Below are positions 26,663 to 37,239 of a DNA stretch of 43,652 nt, in pieces. Both the position numbers and the translations under genes were made by a program. Source of the DNA: Thermoleophilia bacterium (GTDB lineage Bacteria; Actinomycetota; Thermoleophilia; BMS3ABIN01); contig JACWAM010000120.1 in the NCBI GenBank assembly GCA_014874265.1, positions 1-43,652 on the forward strand, in the 5' to 3' direction. The notes below the pieces were generated by a model, which was not told the DNA's origin, ran no database searches, and saw nothing but the letters and a program-made list of their open reading frames with translations. Position 1 is the first letter of the stretch, and each line of letters begins with the position of its first letter.

Positions 26663-28450
26663 TTGTTATCTGAAGTCTACATTGAGAATCTGGCGGTAAT
26701 TTCATCGGTGAGAATGGAGCTGGCGCCGGGGCTTAACGTCATCACCGGTGAAACCGGGGCGGGAAAGACGATCCTTGCCAGCGCCATCTCATTGCTGGCG
26801 GGAGGCCGGGCGAACACCGCACTGATCAGGCCGGGGTCGCCGGCGGCCTCAGTCAGCGCGGTATTTATCCTGCCGGAAGGCTTCTTTACCGGGACCGAAG
26901 AGGATATATGCCCTGAGGGAAACCTGATTATCCGCCGCCGGATATCCCGGGACGGGCGCAGCCGCGCGTACGCCTGCGGTCAGGCGGTGACGCTGGCGGA
27001 GCTGGAGCGGCTGACCGGCAGATGCCTGAAGTTTTCGGCGCAGCATGAGCAGAGGCGGTTGATGATGACGGCCCATCAACTGGATCTGGTGGACGCCTAT
27101 GGCGGCCCCGGCCTTCTTGACCTGCGAGATGAATATAGACTGGTTTATGAGCGGCGGACGGAACTGCTGACGCGGCTGGCGGCTGATGAGCTGGATGGGG
27201 AGGCGGCGGCGCGGGAGGCGGAGTTGCTAAGGTTTCAGCTGTCTGAAATCGAGGCGGCGGCGCCGGTGGCCGGCGAGGACGCCGAGCTGTCCGCGGAACG
27301 GAAAAAGCTGCTTTCCGTCCGCGAGCTTGAGGAAGCCGCGGTCGCGCTGGGGAGCGTTCTGGGAACCGGAGACGGCGGCGTGATGGATCATCTGGCGGAG
27401 ACGGCGGCGCGACTGACCGGCGCCGAGGGGGTGGACTATGGCCTCGACGCCATCTCTGAACGGCTGCAAAGTATTCTGTACGAGCTGGAAGAAGTGGGCA
27501 GGAGCGCCCGCGATTATGCCGATGCTCTCAACTTGGATCCGGTCCGTCTGGCTGAGGTCGAAGAAAGGCTGGAACTGCTAGACCGGCTAAAGAGAAAGTA
27601 CGGCGGCTCGATCGAGGCGGTTATCGCCTATGCCGCTGGCGCCGCGGAGAAGCTGGAATCGATCGGCTCTTTCCGGGAGGACCGGTCGCGCCAGGAGGAG
27701 GAAATGGCCGCCGCTGAAGCCGAGGCCCGGGAGCTGGCAGGGAGGCTGAGGAAGGCCCGGCGGGCAGCCGCGTCCGGGCTGGAAGAGGACACCGCGGAAC
27801 ACCTCAAGGATCTGGCGTTTGATCGATGTATTTTCCAGGCAAGACTTCTGCCCTTGCTTCCACCGGGGCAACCGGATGCCGGGAGCCCAGCGGATGCCAC
27901 TGACATTTCCGCAGCCGGGCTTTCCCCTTCCGGAGCGGACTCGATGGAATTTTTCGTGGCCTTGAACCCGGGGCTGCCCGCTGTCCCCCTGAAAGACACT
28001 GCGTCCGGGGGGGAGCTTTCCCGGATCATGCTTGCCATCAAGAGCGCCTCTCCCGCCGGAGAAGCGGCCACCCAGGTTTTTGACGAGATCGACGCCGGTA
28101 TCGGCGGCGACACGGGAAATGTGGTGGGCGCCAAGCTGCGGCAGCTGGCGCAGGGCGCCCAGGTAATCTGCATCACGCACATGCCGCAAATCGCCAGTTT
28201 TGCCGACGCTCATTTCTCGGTGGTCAAGACAACCGAAGCCGGCAAGGCGGTCACAGGGATAAAAAGGCTGGAGAGAGAGGAAATTGTCGATGAGCTTTGC
28301 CGGATGATGGGATCTTCACCGGCTGATAGAAAAGCCAGGGCGCACGCGGCCGGTCTTTTGGAGGCGGCCGCCGGCAACACCGGAGCTGGACGCGAAGCGC
28401 GGCCTGGCCGCCCGGCCCGCCGGCGGGCTGAAAAGGAGAAGTGCCGATGA
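26663..28450 (+). CDS. recN: DNA repair protein RecN
   Basis: ITGETGAGKTILASAISLLAGGRA, TASGGELSRIMLAIK, VFDEIDAGIGGDTG, ITHMPQIASFAD; TTG start. Confidence 0.96.
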   Translation: MLSEVYIENLAVISSVRMELAPGLNVITGETGAGKTILASAISLLAGGRANTALIRPGSPAASVSAVFILPEGFFTGTEEDICPEGNLIIRRRISRDGRSRAYACGQAVTLAELERLTGRCLKFSAQHEQRRLMMTAHQLDLVDAYGGPGLLDLRDEYRLVYERRTELLTRLAADELDGEAAAREAELLRFQLSEIEAAAPVAGEDAELSAERKKLLSVRELEEAAVALGSVLGTGDGGVMDHLAETAARLTGAEGVDYGLDAISERLQSILYELEEVGRSARDYADALNLDPVRLAEVEERLELLDRLKRKYGGSIEAVIAYAAGAAEKLESIGSFREDRSRQEEEMAAAEAEARELAGRLRKARRAAASGLEEDTAEHLKDLAFDRCIFQARLLPLLPPGQPDAGSPADATDISAAGLSPSGADSMEFFVALNPGLPAVPLKDTASGGELSRIMLAIKSASPAGEAATQVFDEIDAGIGGDTGNVVGAKLRQLAQGAQVICITHMPQIASFADAHFSVVKTTEAGKAVTGIKRLEREEIVDELCRMMGSSPADRKARAHAAGLLEAAAGNTGAGREARPGRPARRRAEKEKCR

Positions 28451-29649
28451 AGTCCAAAGTGGCGGTTCTGAAAACTTCACCCGGGACAGTAATCGACGAT
28501 TATGCCGCGCTGATGCGCCTGGCCGGCAGCGGGGAAGCGCTGCCGAGGGACAGAAACACAAATCTGATCATTGATGCGCACTGCGGCGTTTGGTACCCCG
28601 CCTGTTCCACCGAGCCCTGGCAGCTGGAGGGGGTTGTCAAAGCGCTGATTGATGATGGATATTCTCCCGAATCTCTGACGCTGCTGGCGGGCCGCTCCGA
28701 CGGCTATGGACGGGCCGGTGAGGTAAACAACGGTTATGCCGCTGTTGCCGAGCGTTACGGCCTGGGTTTCACTCGGTTGAGCGATCCATCCGTGCGCTGG
28801 ACCCGTTTTCAGCCTCAGGCGGACACGTCGGCGCTGGACAGGATTTGCGGCCGGAACGGGATCACCATTCCGGAAGATCTCTTAAACGCGAACACCGTTT
28901 TTCTGCCGGTGATGAGGTCAGATTCGCTCACGGTTACCGCCGGAGCGATGGTTAGCGCTCCCGAATTCATGCTCGAACAGGGGTCAAAGCCGGCGGTAAG
29001 CGAGATCCACGAGGTGCTGGTGGACCTTCTGGCCGTCCGGAAGGAGATTGACGGTGGCTTGTTTGCCGTTATGGATGGATCGATCTGCGGCAACGGGCCT
29101 GGGCCCCGGCGGCTGCGGTCTTACGAGAAGGGTTACATTCTTGCCGGCGCCGACCCGGTTGCGGTAGACGCGGTGGCTGCCCGGATGATGGGCTTCGATC
29201 CGATGGAGATCAAGTACATCAATCTGGCTCATGAGCGCGGCCTGGGCTGCGGCGTTTTTGAAGAAATTGAAATTGCCGGGGAAGATGTTTCCGGGGTTAA
29301 TTTTCAGTTCGGCGGCGGGACAGGTTCAGCGAAAAGCAGTCCCGGCCACCGGCCCTGGCCGGGTAAATCAATGCTTTCAGGACTGCTTGCCGGGAGAACG
29401 GCTGCGGATCAGGGAACAGCCTCCAGGTTGTACAGTGACTTAATCTGGTATCCTTTTGCCGGCCGGCGGCACGTTGATGATATGGCTGAAACAAAGTGGG
29501 GGCAGCTGCTGCAAACGTATTTGCCGCCGGAAGCGTCGCTGGATCACCAGGGGGAGGATCCCGGCCGGCTGATCCTTTGTGCCGCTGCCGCCCTTGCGGC
29601 CGTGAGCGCCGCCGCCAGAATCCTGCGCCTGGCCAGGCGCGACAGCTAG
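28447..29649 (+). CDS. DUF362 domain-containing protein
   Basis: DGSICGNGPGPR...GYILAGADPVAVDAVAARMMGFDPMEIKYINLAHERGLG matches the DUF362 pattern; ATGA overlap with recN. Confidence 0.82.
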   Translation: MKSKVAVLKTSPGTVIDDYAALMRLAGSGEALPRDRNTNLIIDAHCGVWYPACSTEPWQLEGVVKALIDDGYSPESLTLLAGRSDGYGRAGEVNNGYAAVAERYGLGFTRLSDPSVRWTRFQPQADTSALDRICGRNGITIPEDLLNANTVFLPVMRSDSLTVTAGAMVSAPEFMLEQGSKPAVSEIHEVLVDLLAVRKEIDGGLFAVMDGSICGNGPGPRRLRSYEKGYILAGADPVAVDAVAARMMGFDPMEIKYINLAHERGLGCGVFEEIEIAGEDVSGVNFQFGGGTGSAKSSPGHRPWPGKSMLSGLLAGRTAADQGTASRLYSDLIWYPFAGRRHVDDMAETKWGQLLQTYLPPEASLDHQGEDPGRLILCAAAALAAVSAAARILRLARRDS

Positions 29650-29689
29650 TTCCAAGTTCAAGGTGCCAAGTTCCAAGTTCAAGGTTTGA
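29648..29689. repeat. Two tandem 21-nt units AGTTCCAAGTTCAAGGT(GCCA/TTGA)
   Basis: Units start at 29648 and 29669 with 17 identical leading bases; related sequences at 203-220 (inverted) and 37101-37123. Confidence 0.85.
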
Positions 29690-29819
29690 AACGACCGGCT
29701 ATGAGCCTGTCATTACGGGGAGCCAACGGCGACGAGGAGCTGCTTAAGCGCCCATCGGCATCCTTGGATTAACTGTGATGGCTGCCTCCAGGCATGAGTC
29801 CTGCAACCGAAGGAATCAG

Positions 29820-30716
29820 ATGGCGATTACAGCCGCCGAAAAAGAAGCAAGACGCTACCACCGCATCAAAACGGTGCTAGTCCTGATTCTAGCCGCCAAC
29901 CTGGCCGTGTCCCTGGGAAAGGGCATTGTTGGCTGGTCCAGCGGGTCCATCGGCATGTTGGCGGACGCTTTTCATTCCCTGATGGACGGATCCTCGAACG
30001 TGATTGGCCTCATCGGCATCAGCCTGGCAGCCCGCCCCAGCGACAAGACGCATGCCTATGGCCATACCAAGTTTGAGACTTTCGCCAGTATCGGTATAGT
30101 CGTCCTGCTCCTGGTGACGGCGATTGAGATCGGCCAGAGCGTTTACGGGCGGCTGACCAGCGCGGCGCCGTCGCTGCCGGAGGCGAGCATACTCGCCTTT
30201 ACCACCATGGGCATTACAATAGTTATCAACCTGATCGTAACACTGTATGAGCGGCGGGCCGGGCGCCGGCTGAAAAGCCACTTTCTCATCGCTGATTCCC
30301 GGCATACCGTCAGCGATATTTATGTCTCTTTCTCGGTGGTGGTGAGCCTGATCGCCGTCCGGCTGGGCTATCCGCTGGTAGACGCGGTTGCCGGCGGCGC
30401 CATTGCCCTGGTAATCGCCTATGCCGCTTTTAAAATCGCCCATGAAGCATCATTCGTTCTGCTGGACAAGACCGTGATCGATCCCGCCGAAGTGGAGCGG
30501 GTCTGCCTCCAGGAAAGAGAGATTCAGGGATGTCACAAGATTCGCACCCGCGGCAGTGAGATCCGTTCCTGGATTGACCTGCACTTGATCGTGGATCCGG
30601 AAATGCCCACCAAGGAGTCCCACCGGATCGCCTCCAAAGTCGAGCGCCGGCTCAAGGACGCCTTTGGCGAAGAGACTGACGTCACCATCCATATAGAACC
30701 GGGCAGGAAAACGTAA
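29820..30716 (+). CDS. Cation diffusion facilitator family transporter
   Basis: GSIGMLADAFHSLMDGSSNVIGLIGISLAARPSDKTHAYGHTKFE, DSRHTVSDIYVS. Confidence 0.92.
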   Translation: MAITAAEKEARRYHRIKTVLVLILAANLAVSLGKGIVGWSSGSIGMLADAFHSLMDGSSNVIGLIGISLAARPSDKTHAYGHTKFETFASIGIVVLLLVTAIEIGQSVYGRLTSAAPSLPEASILAFTTMGITIVINLIVTLYERRAGRRLKSHFLIADSRHTVSDIYVSFSVVVSLIAVRLGYPLVDAVAGGAIALVIAYAAFKIAHEASFVLLDKTVIDPAEVERVCLQEREIQGCHKIRTRGSEIRSWIDLHLIVDPEMPTKESHRIASKVERRLKDAFGEETDVTIHIEPGRKT

Positions 30717-30725
30717 GAAGAGAAA

Positions 30726-30754
30726 TTGATATCATGGGCCAGAGGGAATATGTA
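30726..30754 (+). promoter_or_regulatory. Possible promoter for ferredoxin (TTGATA-N17-TATGTA)
   Basis: Reasonable -35 and spacing; weak -10. Confidence 0.3.
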
Positions 30755-30798
30755 AAATGATGAATCTGTCCGGTGGCAGACATCTTTAACCAGGCAAT

Positions 30799-31050
30799 TT
30801 GAGCGGAACGAGTAAATTGAATGCCCTGGAGCAATCTGCTGAGGAAGTTTTGAAAGTCCCTAAAGTTGACATGGATAAATGCGAGGCCTGCGGCAACTGC
30901 GAGGCGATCTGCCCCGAGGTTTTCGAGGTCGGAGACAACGACAAGTCACACGTGATTACCGATGATTTCACCGGTCTGGAAGCATGCATTGAAGCCGCCA
31001 TGGAGAACTGTCCGGAGGACGCAATTACGTATGAGGAAGAAGAGGAGTAA
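30799..31050 (+). CDS. [4Fe-4S] ferredoxin
   Basis: MDKCEACGNCEAICPEVFEV...AMENCPEDAITYEEEEE; TTG start in the ORF track, exact start uncertain. Confidence 0.9.
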   Translation: MSGTSKLNALEQSAEEVLKVPKVDMDKCEACGNCEAICPEVFEVGDNDKSHVITDDFTGLEACIEAAMENCPEDAITYEEEEE

Positions 31051-31097
31051 GCCGCCGGCAGGCGCTCCCGGCCGGAAGCTTCCGGATTAACGCCGAG

Positions 31098-31125
31098 TTG
31101 CTCAAATCGTAGCAGATGATATAAT
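31098..31125 (+). promoter_or_regulatory. Sigma70-type promoter for pyrG leader (TTGCTC-N16-TATAAT)
   Basis: TTGCTC 31098-31103; TATAAT 31120-31125; about 138-nt leader before the pyrG ATG. Confidence 0.6.
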
Positions 31126-31198
31126 GCGATTGTTGAGTTGATTCATTTGATGAGGAGCGATTGGTAAATCGGGTCACAATTTATTTTTTCTTTGCAAG

Positions 31199-31223
31199 CC
31201 GGAGCGGCGCCTCCGGTTTTTTT
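31199..31223 (+). terminator. Intrinsic terminator / attenuator within the pyrG leader
   Basis: CCGGAG-cggcgc-CTCCGG followed by TTTTTTT; lies between the promoter and the pyrG start. Confidence 0.8.
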
Positions 31224-31269
31224 CGTTATATGCGGATCGTTTAATGGGAAAGGGAAAGGCGGAGGCTAG

Positions 31270-33003
<1,734 letters not shown>

Positions 33004-33010
33004 GACCAAG

Positions 33011-34147
33011 ATGAATTCGTCCCTGCCGGAGTCTGAAGACCCGCTGGTCTCGTTTTTTCTGGAGCTGGCGCGTATCCCCAGTCCGTCCGGCCATGAACGC
33101 GAAATTGTTGATTATTTGACTTCGCGGCTCCGCCTCCTGGGGTTGAACCCGCAGGAGGCGGAGCCAATTGAAGACCACCCTGCCGCAGCCGGCAACCTTT
33201 ACTGCCGCCTGCCGGCCAGCGCCGGCGGCATTCCTGTCCTTTTTTCCGCCCATATGGACACCGTGGAGTCGGAGGCGGGCGCGCTGCCGGAGCCAGTCAT
33301 TGATGCCGGAGTTATTCGCAGCGGTAGCCGCGCCGTGCTCGGAAGTGACGACAAGGCGGCGGTGGCGGCGATGGTGTATACGCTGGAGCAGGTGATTAAG
33401 GAGGGACTACCGCACGCCGGCATCGAGTTGCTGCTGACTGTCGGCGAGGAGAGCGGGCTCCGCGGCGCCAAGGAATGCTCGCTGGACGGCGTTGTCGCGG
33501 AGTGCGGTTTTTGTATGGACGCCACTGGACCTGTAGGTGGCATCGTGGTGCGGTCGCCGTCGCAAGTTACGATCCGGGCAGAATTTAACGGCCGCGCCGC
33601 ACACGCCGGCGTCGCGCCGGAAAAGGGCCGGAGCGCCATCGCCGCGGCGGCGCGAGCGGTCTCGGAAATGGAGCTGGGTCGGATCGACGCTGAGACGACA
33701 GCAAACATCGGCATCATTCGCGGGGGAGAGGCGGTCAACGTCGTACCGGCCCGCTGCCGGATTGCCGGCGAAGCCCGGAGCCACAATGACGGCAGCCTGG
33801 AGCGGCAGGTGACGGCGATGCTGGACGCCATTGCTTTTGCGGCTGCTTACTCCCAGGTTGACGCGCAGGTTTCCACGGTGGATGAGTTTCGCGGATTCGA
33901 CCTGTCTGAAGGCAATCTGCCTTACAGGCTTGCTGAGAGGGCGCTGAGAAAGATTGGCAGGGAACCGGTTCCGGTAACGACCGGCGGCGGCAGCGACGTC
34001 AATATTCTGATTCTGAAGGGTCTGCCGTGCGTTAATCTGGCGTTAGGGATGGAAGCGGTGCACACGCCGGATGAGCACATAACCATCGAGTCGCTGAGAG
34101 CCGCGCGGCAGCTCCTGCTGGCGATTCTGGACCAGGCGCTAAAATGA
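33011..34147 (+). CDS. M20 family peptidase, PepT-like
   Basis: SAHMDTVESEAG, VLGSDDKAAVAAMVYTLEQ, TVGEESGLRGAK, GGGSDVNILILKGLPCVNLALGMEAVHTPDEHI. Confidence 0.92.
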   Translation: MNSSLPESEDPLVSFFLELARIPSPSGHEREIVDYLTSRLRLLGLNPQEAEPIEDHPAAAGNLYCRLPASAGGIPVLFSAHMDTVESEAGALPEPVIDAGVIRSGSRAVLGSDDKAAVAAMVYTLEQVIKEGLPHAGIELLLTVGEESGLRGAKECSLDGVVAECGFCMDATGPVGGIVVRSPSQVTIRAEFNGRAAHAGVAPEKGRSAIAAAARAVSEMELGRIDAETTANIGIIRGGEAVNVVPARCRIAGEARSHNDGSLERQVTAMLDAIAFAAAYSQVDAQVSTVDEFRGFDLSEGNLPYRLAERALRKIGREPVPVTTGGGSDVNILILKGLPCVNLALGMEAVHTPDEHITIESLRAARQLLLAILDQALK

Positions 34148-34680
34148 AGAACAGGCGATTGTCATCACGGCGGATTTATGAAGGCGGGATTATCAACCTG
34201 AGGATTGATGAAGTCGAGTTGCCCGACGGCCGCCACGCCGGGCGGGAGATCGTTGAGCATCCCGGCGCCGCCGTAATTGTGCCCATCGATGACAATGAAA
34301 ATGTTTATCTGGTCAGGCAATACCGGGACGCGGCCGGCTCTGAGTTGCTGGAGCTACCGGCCGGCAAGCTCAAGCCTGGCGAGGATCCGCTGGATTGCGC
34401 CCGGCGGGAATTTCTGGAGGAGCTTGGCCTGGAAGCCGCAAGCTGGTCTTATCTGGCTTCTTTTTACTCATCTCCTGGTTTCTGTGACGAGATTCTTCAC
34501 TGCTATCTGGCGCAGAGGCTTTCGTTCGGGAACGCGGAGGCTGATCGCGAGGAATTTCTGGAGCCTATTGTCATGCCACTGGAACCTGTCGATACAATAC
34601 TGCATGAAGCCAGAGACGCCAAGACGTTTGCCGGATTGCTGCTGGCCAGAAAATACTTGACTGCGAAAACCAATAAATAA
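34144..34680 (+). CDS. NUDIX hydrolase (ADP-ribose pyrophosphatase-like)
   Basis: Nudix box GKLKPGEDPLDCARREFLEELGLEA; ATGA overlap. Confidence 0.92.
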   Translation: MKNRRLSSRRIYEGGIINLRIDEVELPDGRHAGREIVEHPGAAVIVPIDDNENVYLVRQYRDAAGSELLELPAGKLKPGEDPLDCARREFLEELGLEAASWSYLASFYSSPGFCDEILHCYLAQRLSFGNAEADREEFLEPIVMPLEPVDTILHEARDAKTFAGLLLARKYLTAKTNK

Positions 34681-34693
34681 ATATCAGTTGAGC

Positions 34694-34699
34694 TATAAT
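34694..34699 (+). promoter_or_regulatory. Putative -10 (TATAAT) for ald
   Basis: agcTATAATtaaa; no good -35 seen. Confidence 0.35.
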
Positions 34700-34821
34700 T
34701 AAATTGCTCGTTCAGGAAGCCGGATGTCATCCCGGAGCGAAGGCGATAGGCCTTGGTGAAGAAGCGGAAATGCAATTCGCCGCAGGTGGATCAGTGTGAC
34801 AATCAACATCAGAGGTGCAGT

Positions 34822-35985
34822 GTGATTATCGGGATTCCATGCGAAGTCGAGACGGATGAATACCGGGTTGCGATCACGCCCGCGGGTGTGCGCGAACTGA
34901 CCGGCGCCGGGCACAGGGTATTAATCCAGAAGGGCGCGGGCGAGGGAAGCAAGCTGGCAGATGACGCCTATGTCGGCCAGGGCGGCGTGATTGTTGACAC
35001 TACTGAAGAATTGTTTGAGCAGGCCGACCTGATTGTCAAGGTGAAGGACCCTTCCCTGGAGGAGGTCGGGCTACTGAGCGAGCGTCAAATGATCTTTTCC
35101 TTCCTGCATCTGGCGCCGCAACCGGACCTGGCCGCCAGGCTGATGGAAAGCGGCGCCACCTGTATCGCTTACGAAACGGTCGAGCTCGCCGATGGCAGCT
35201 TGCCGCTGTTGACGCCGATGAGTGAGATTGCCGGCAGGATGGCCGCGCAGGTGGGCGCGTACTTCCTGGAAAAGATGAACGGCGGCCGCGGCATTCTTCT
35301 GGGCGGCGTGGCGGGAGTGTCGCCCGCCAAAGTCGTCGTCCTGGGAGCGGGCATTGTTGGCAGCAACGCCGCCAAAATCGCAGCCGGGATGCTGGCGAAT
35401 GTGGTTGTGCTGGACAAAAATCTGGAGCATCTACGCTCCCTGCACAGCTATATTTCCGGGAGATTGACAACCGTAATGTCAACAATGTTGGCAATCGAGG
35501 ATCATGTGTCAACTGCGGACCTTGTTATCGGCGCCGTACTGGTGCCGGGCGCCAGGGCCCCCAAGCTGATCACCAGGGAGATGATCTCCGGCATGACTCC
35601 GCATTCGGTCATTGTTGACGTCTCCATCGATCAGGGAGGAATGGCTGAAACTTCACGGATGACCACTCATTCGGTGCCGACATACGTGATTGATGATGTT
35701 ATTCATTACTGCGTCGGCAATATCCCCGGCGCCGTGCCGATCACATCGACGTTCGCCCTGACGAACTCGACACTGCCATATATTGTGGAAATTGCCAACG
35801 AGGGGATTGATCAGGCGGTTCAGAACAATTCAGCGCTGGCCAGGGGCATCAACATCAAAGAGGGCAAAATCACCAACATGGCTGTTGCTGAAGCTGTCGG
35901 AATGTCGTACTATCCGCTCTCCAGCGTGATCCCGTTCCGGTTGAGCACTGGCAACGAATTTGGCATTTCCGGAGCCGTTTTTTAA
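34822..35985 (+). CDS. ald: Alanine dehydrogenase
   Basis: IIGIPCEVETDEYRVAITPAGVRELT, KVKDPSLEEV, VVVLGAGIVGSNAAKIAAGM; GTG start at 34822 preceded by agaggtg. Confidence 0.95.
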   Translation: MIIGIPCEVETDEYRVAITPAGVRELTGAGHRVLIQKGAGEGSKLADDAYVGQGGVIVDTTEELFEQADLIVKVKDPSLEEVGLLSERQMIFSFLHLAPQPDLAARLMESGATCIAYETVELADGSLPLLTPMSEIAGRMAAQVGAYFLEKMNGGRGILLGGVAGVSPAKVVVLGAGIVGSNAAKIAAGMLANVVVLDKNLEHLRSLHSYISGRLTTVMSTMLAIEDHVSTADLVIGAVLVPGARAPKLITREMISGMTPHSVIVDVSIDQGGMAETSRMTTHSVPTYVIDDVIHYCVGNIPGAVPITSTFALTNSTLPYIVEIANEGIDQAVQNNSALARGINIKEGKITNMAVAEAVGMSYYPLSSVIPFRLSTGNEFGISGAVF

Positions 35986-36008
35986 AATTTTTCGTTTCGA
36001 AGGCCACG

Positions 36009-36179
36009 ATGGCGAGTCCAGCGCAGAACCTATGCCGAAAGGTTATTCGTAAATCAGGCCGAGCGAAAAGGCTATGGATAAGGACGCAGAAGGATAAAGT
36101 CAGCGGTCGTGCCTTTAGGCGCGTCGACGAATTTGTACTCAGGGGACCAGTTTATGGCCTTTACAGCCGGCCGCGGTAG
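36009..36179 (+). other. Candidate 56-aa very basic small ORF immediately upstream of xerD (unproven)
   Basis: ATG 36009 to TAG 36177-36179: MASPAQNLCRKVIRKSGRAKRLWIRTQKDKVSGRAFRRVDEFVLRGPVYGLYSRPR; below the ORF-track length cutoff; codon usage atypical. Confidence 0.2.
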
Positions 36180-36182
36180 AAA

Positions 36183-37133
36183 ATGTCTTTTGAGATAGAT
36201 TCTAAACAGTCGGGAATTGCAGAATTTCTCTCCTATCTCGAGTTCGAGCGAGGCCTCGCCGGGAACACGGTAGCGGCCTACCGATCGGACTTGACTCAGT
36301 TTGAAGATTTCTTAAGGGAAAAGCGGCTGCGCCCGGAGCAGGCTCAGGCGGCCGACATCCGGGACTGGCTCAGTGCGGTGGTGGATTCGGAGCCGATGCC
36401 AGCCAGAGCGACGGTGGCCCGGAAAGTCAGTGTCATAAAGACTTTTTACCGGTTTTTGTACCGCGAAGGGCTGATTAAGGCAAATCCTACCGGTGATATC
36501 AAGTCCCCCCGCCGGGAACGAAAATTACCGACGGTGCTTAACCTCGGTGAGACACGGGAGCTGCTGCGCCAGGCGGATGGCGTCCGGCCCTCCGACTGCC
36601 GGGACGCCGCCATCCTCGAGCTGATGTACAGCTCGGGGCTTCGGGTTTCCGAGCTGACCGGTCTCCAAACCGGGGACGTTGACCTGGAGGGAGGTTTTGT
36701 CAGATGCCTGGGAAAAGGCTCGAAAGAGAGGATTGTCCCCGTCGGGGAGCCGGCGCTGGTCGCCGTTAAACGTTACCTTCAGCGGGGACGGCCATTTCTG
36801 GGAAAGGGAATCAAAAGCGACCATCTTTTTCTCAACCGGTTCGGCCGCGGGCTGACGCGTCAAAGCATTCACCGGTTGCTGGTCCGTTCTGCCCATGGCG
36901 CCGGCATCAACAAAGCCGTGACTCCGCATACTCTCCGGCACAGTTTTGCCACCCATCTGCTGGCCGGCGGCGCCGATCTTCGCAGCGTCCAGGAAATGCT
37001 TGGCCACGCGGACATCTCCACGACCGAAATTTATACTCATTTAAGCCGGGAAAAACTCAAGGAGATTTACCGGAGCGCGCACCCGCGGGCGAAAAAAAGA
37101 GTTCAAGGTTCCAGGTTCAAAGTTTCCCGTTGA
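36183..37133 (+). CDS. xerD: Tyrosine recombinase XerD/XerC-like
   Basis: SGLRVSELTGLQTGDVD, HTLRHSFATHLLAGGADLRSVQEMLGHADISTTEIYTHL. Confidence 0.94.
   Translation: MSFEIDSKQSGIAEFLSYLEFERGLAGNTVAAYRSDLTQFEDFLREKRLRPEQAQAADIRDWLSAVVDSEPMPARATVARKVSVIKTFYRFLYREGLIKANPTGDIKSPRRERKLPTVLNLGETRELLRQADGVRPSDCRDAAILELMYSSGLRVSELTGLQTGDVDLEGGFVRCLGKGSKERIVPVGEPALVAVKRYLQRGRPFLGKGIKSDHLFLNRFGRGLTRQSIHRLLVRSAHGAGINKAVTPHTLRHSFATHLLAGGADLRSVQEMLGHADISTTEIYTHLSREKLKEIYRSAHPRAKKRVQGSRFKVSR
37101..37123. repeat. Copy of the TTCAAGGTTCCAGGTTCAAAG repeat overlapping the xerD 3' end
   Basis: gttcaaggttccaggttcaaagt; translated as VQGSRFKVSR. Confidence 0.75.
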
Positions 37134-37239
37134 AAATCTTGACTGCTCTATCCTTTGTGGAACAGGTTTGAAAACTATTATGTTTCCGAACTTTTAATCA
37201 TGGAATTTAAATTACTTGCCCAAGTTAAATCCCATATTG

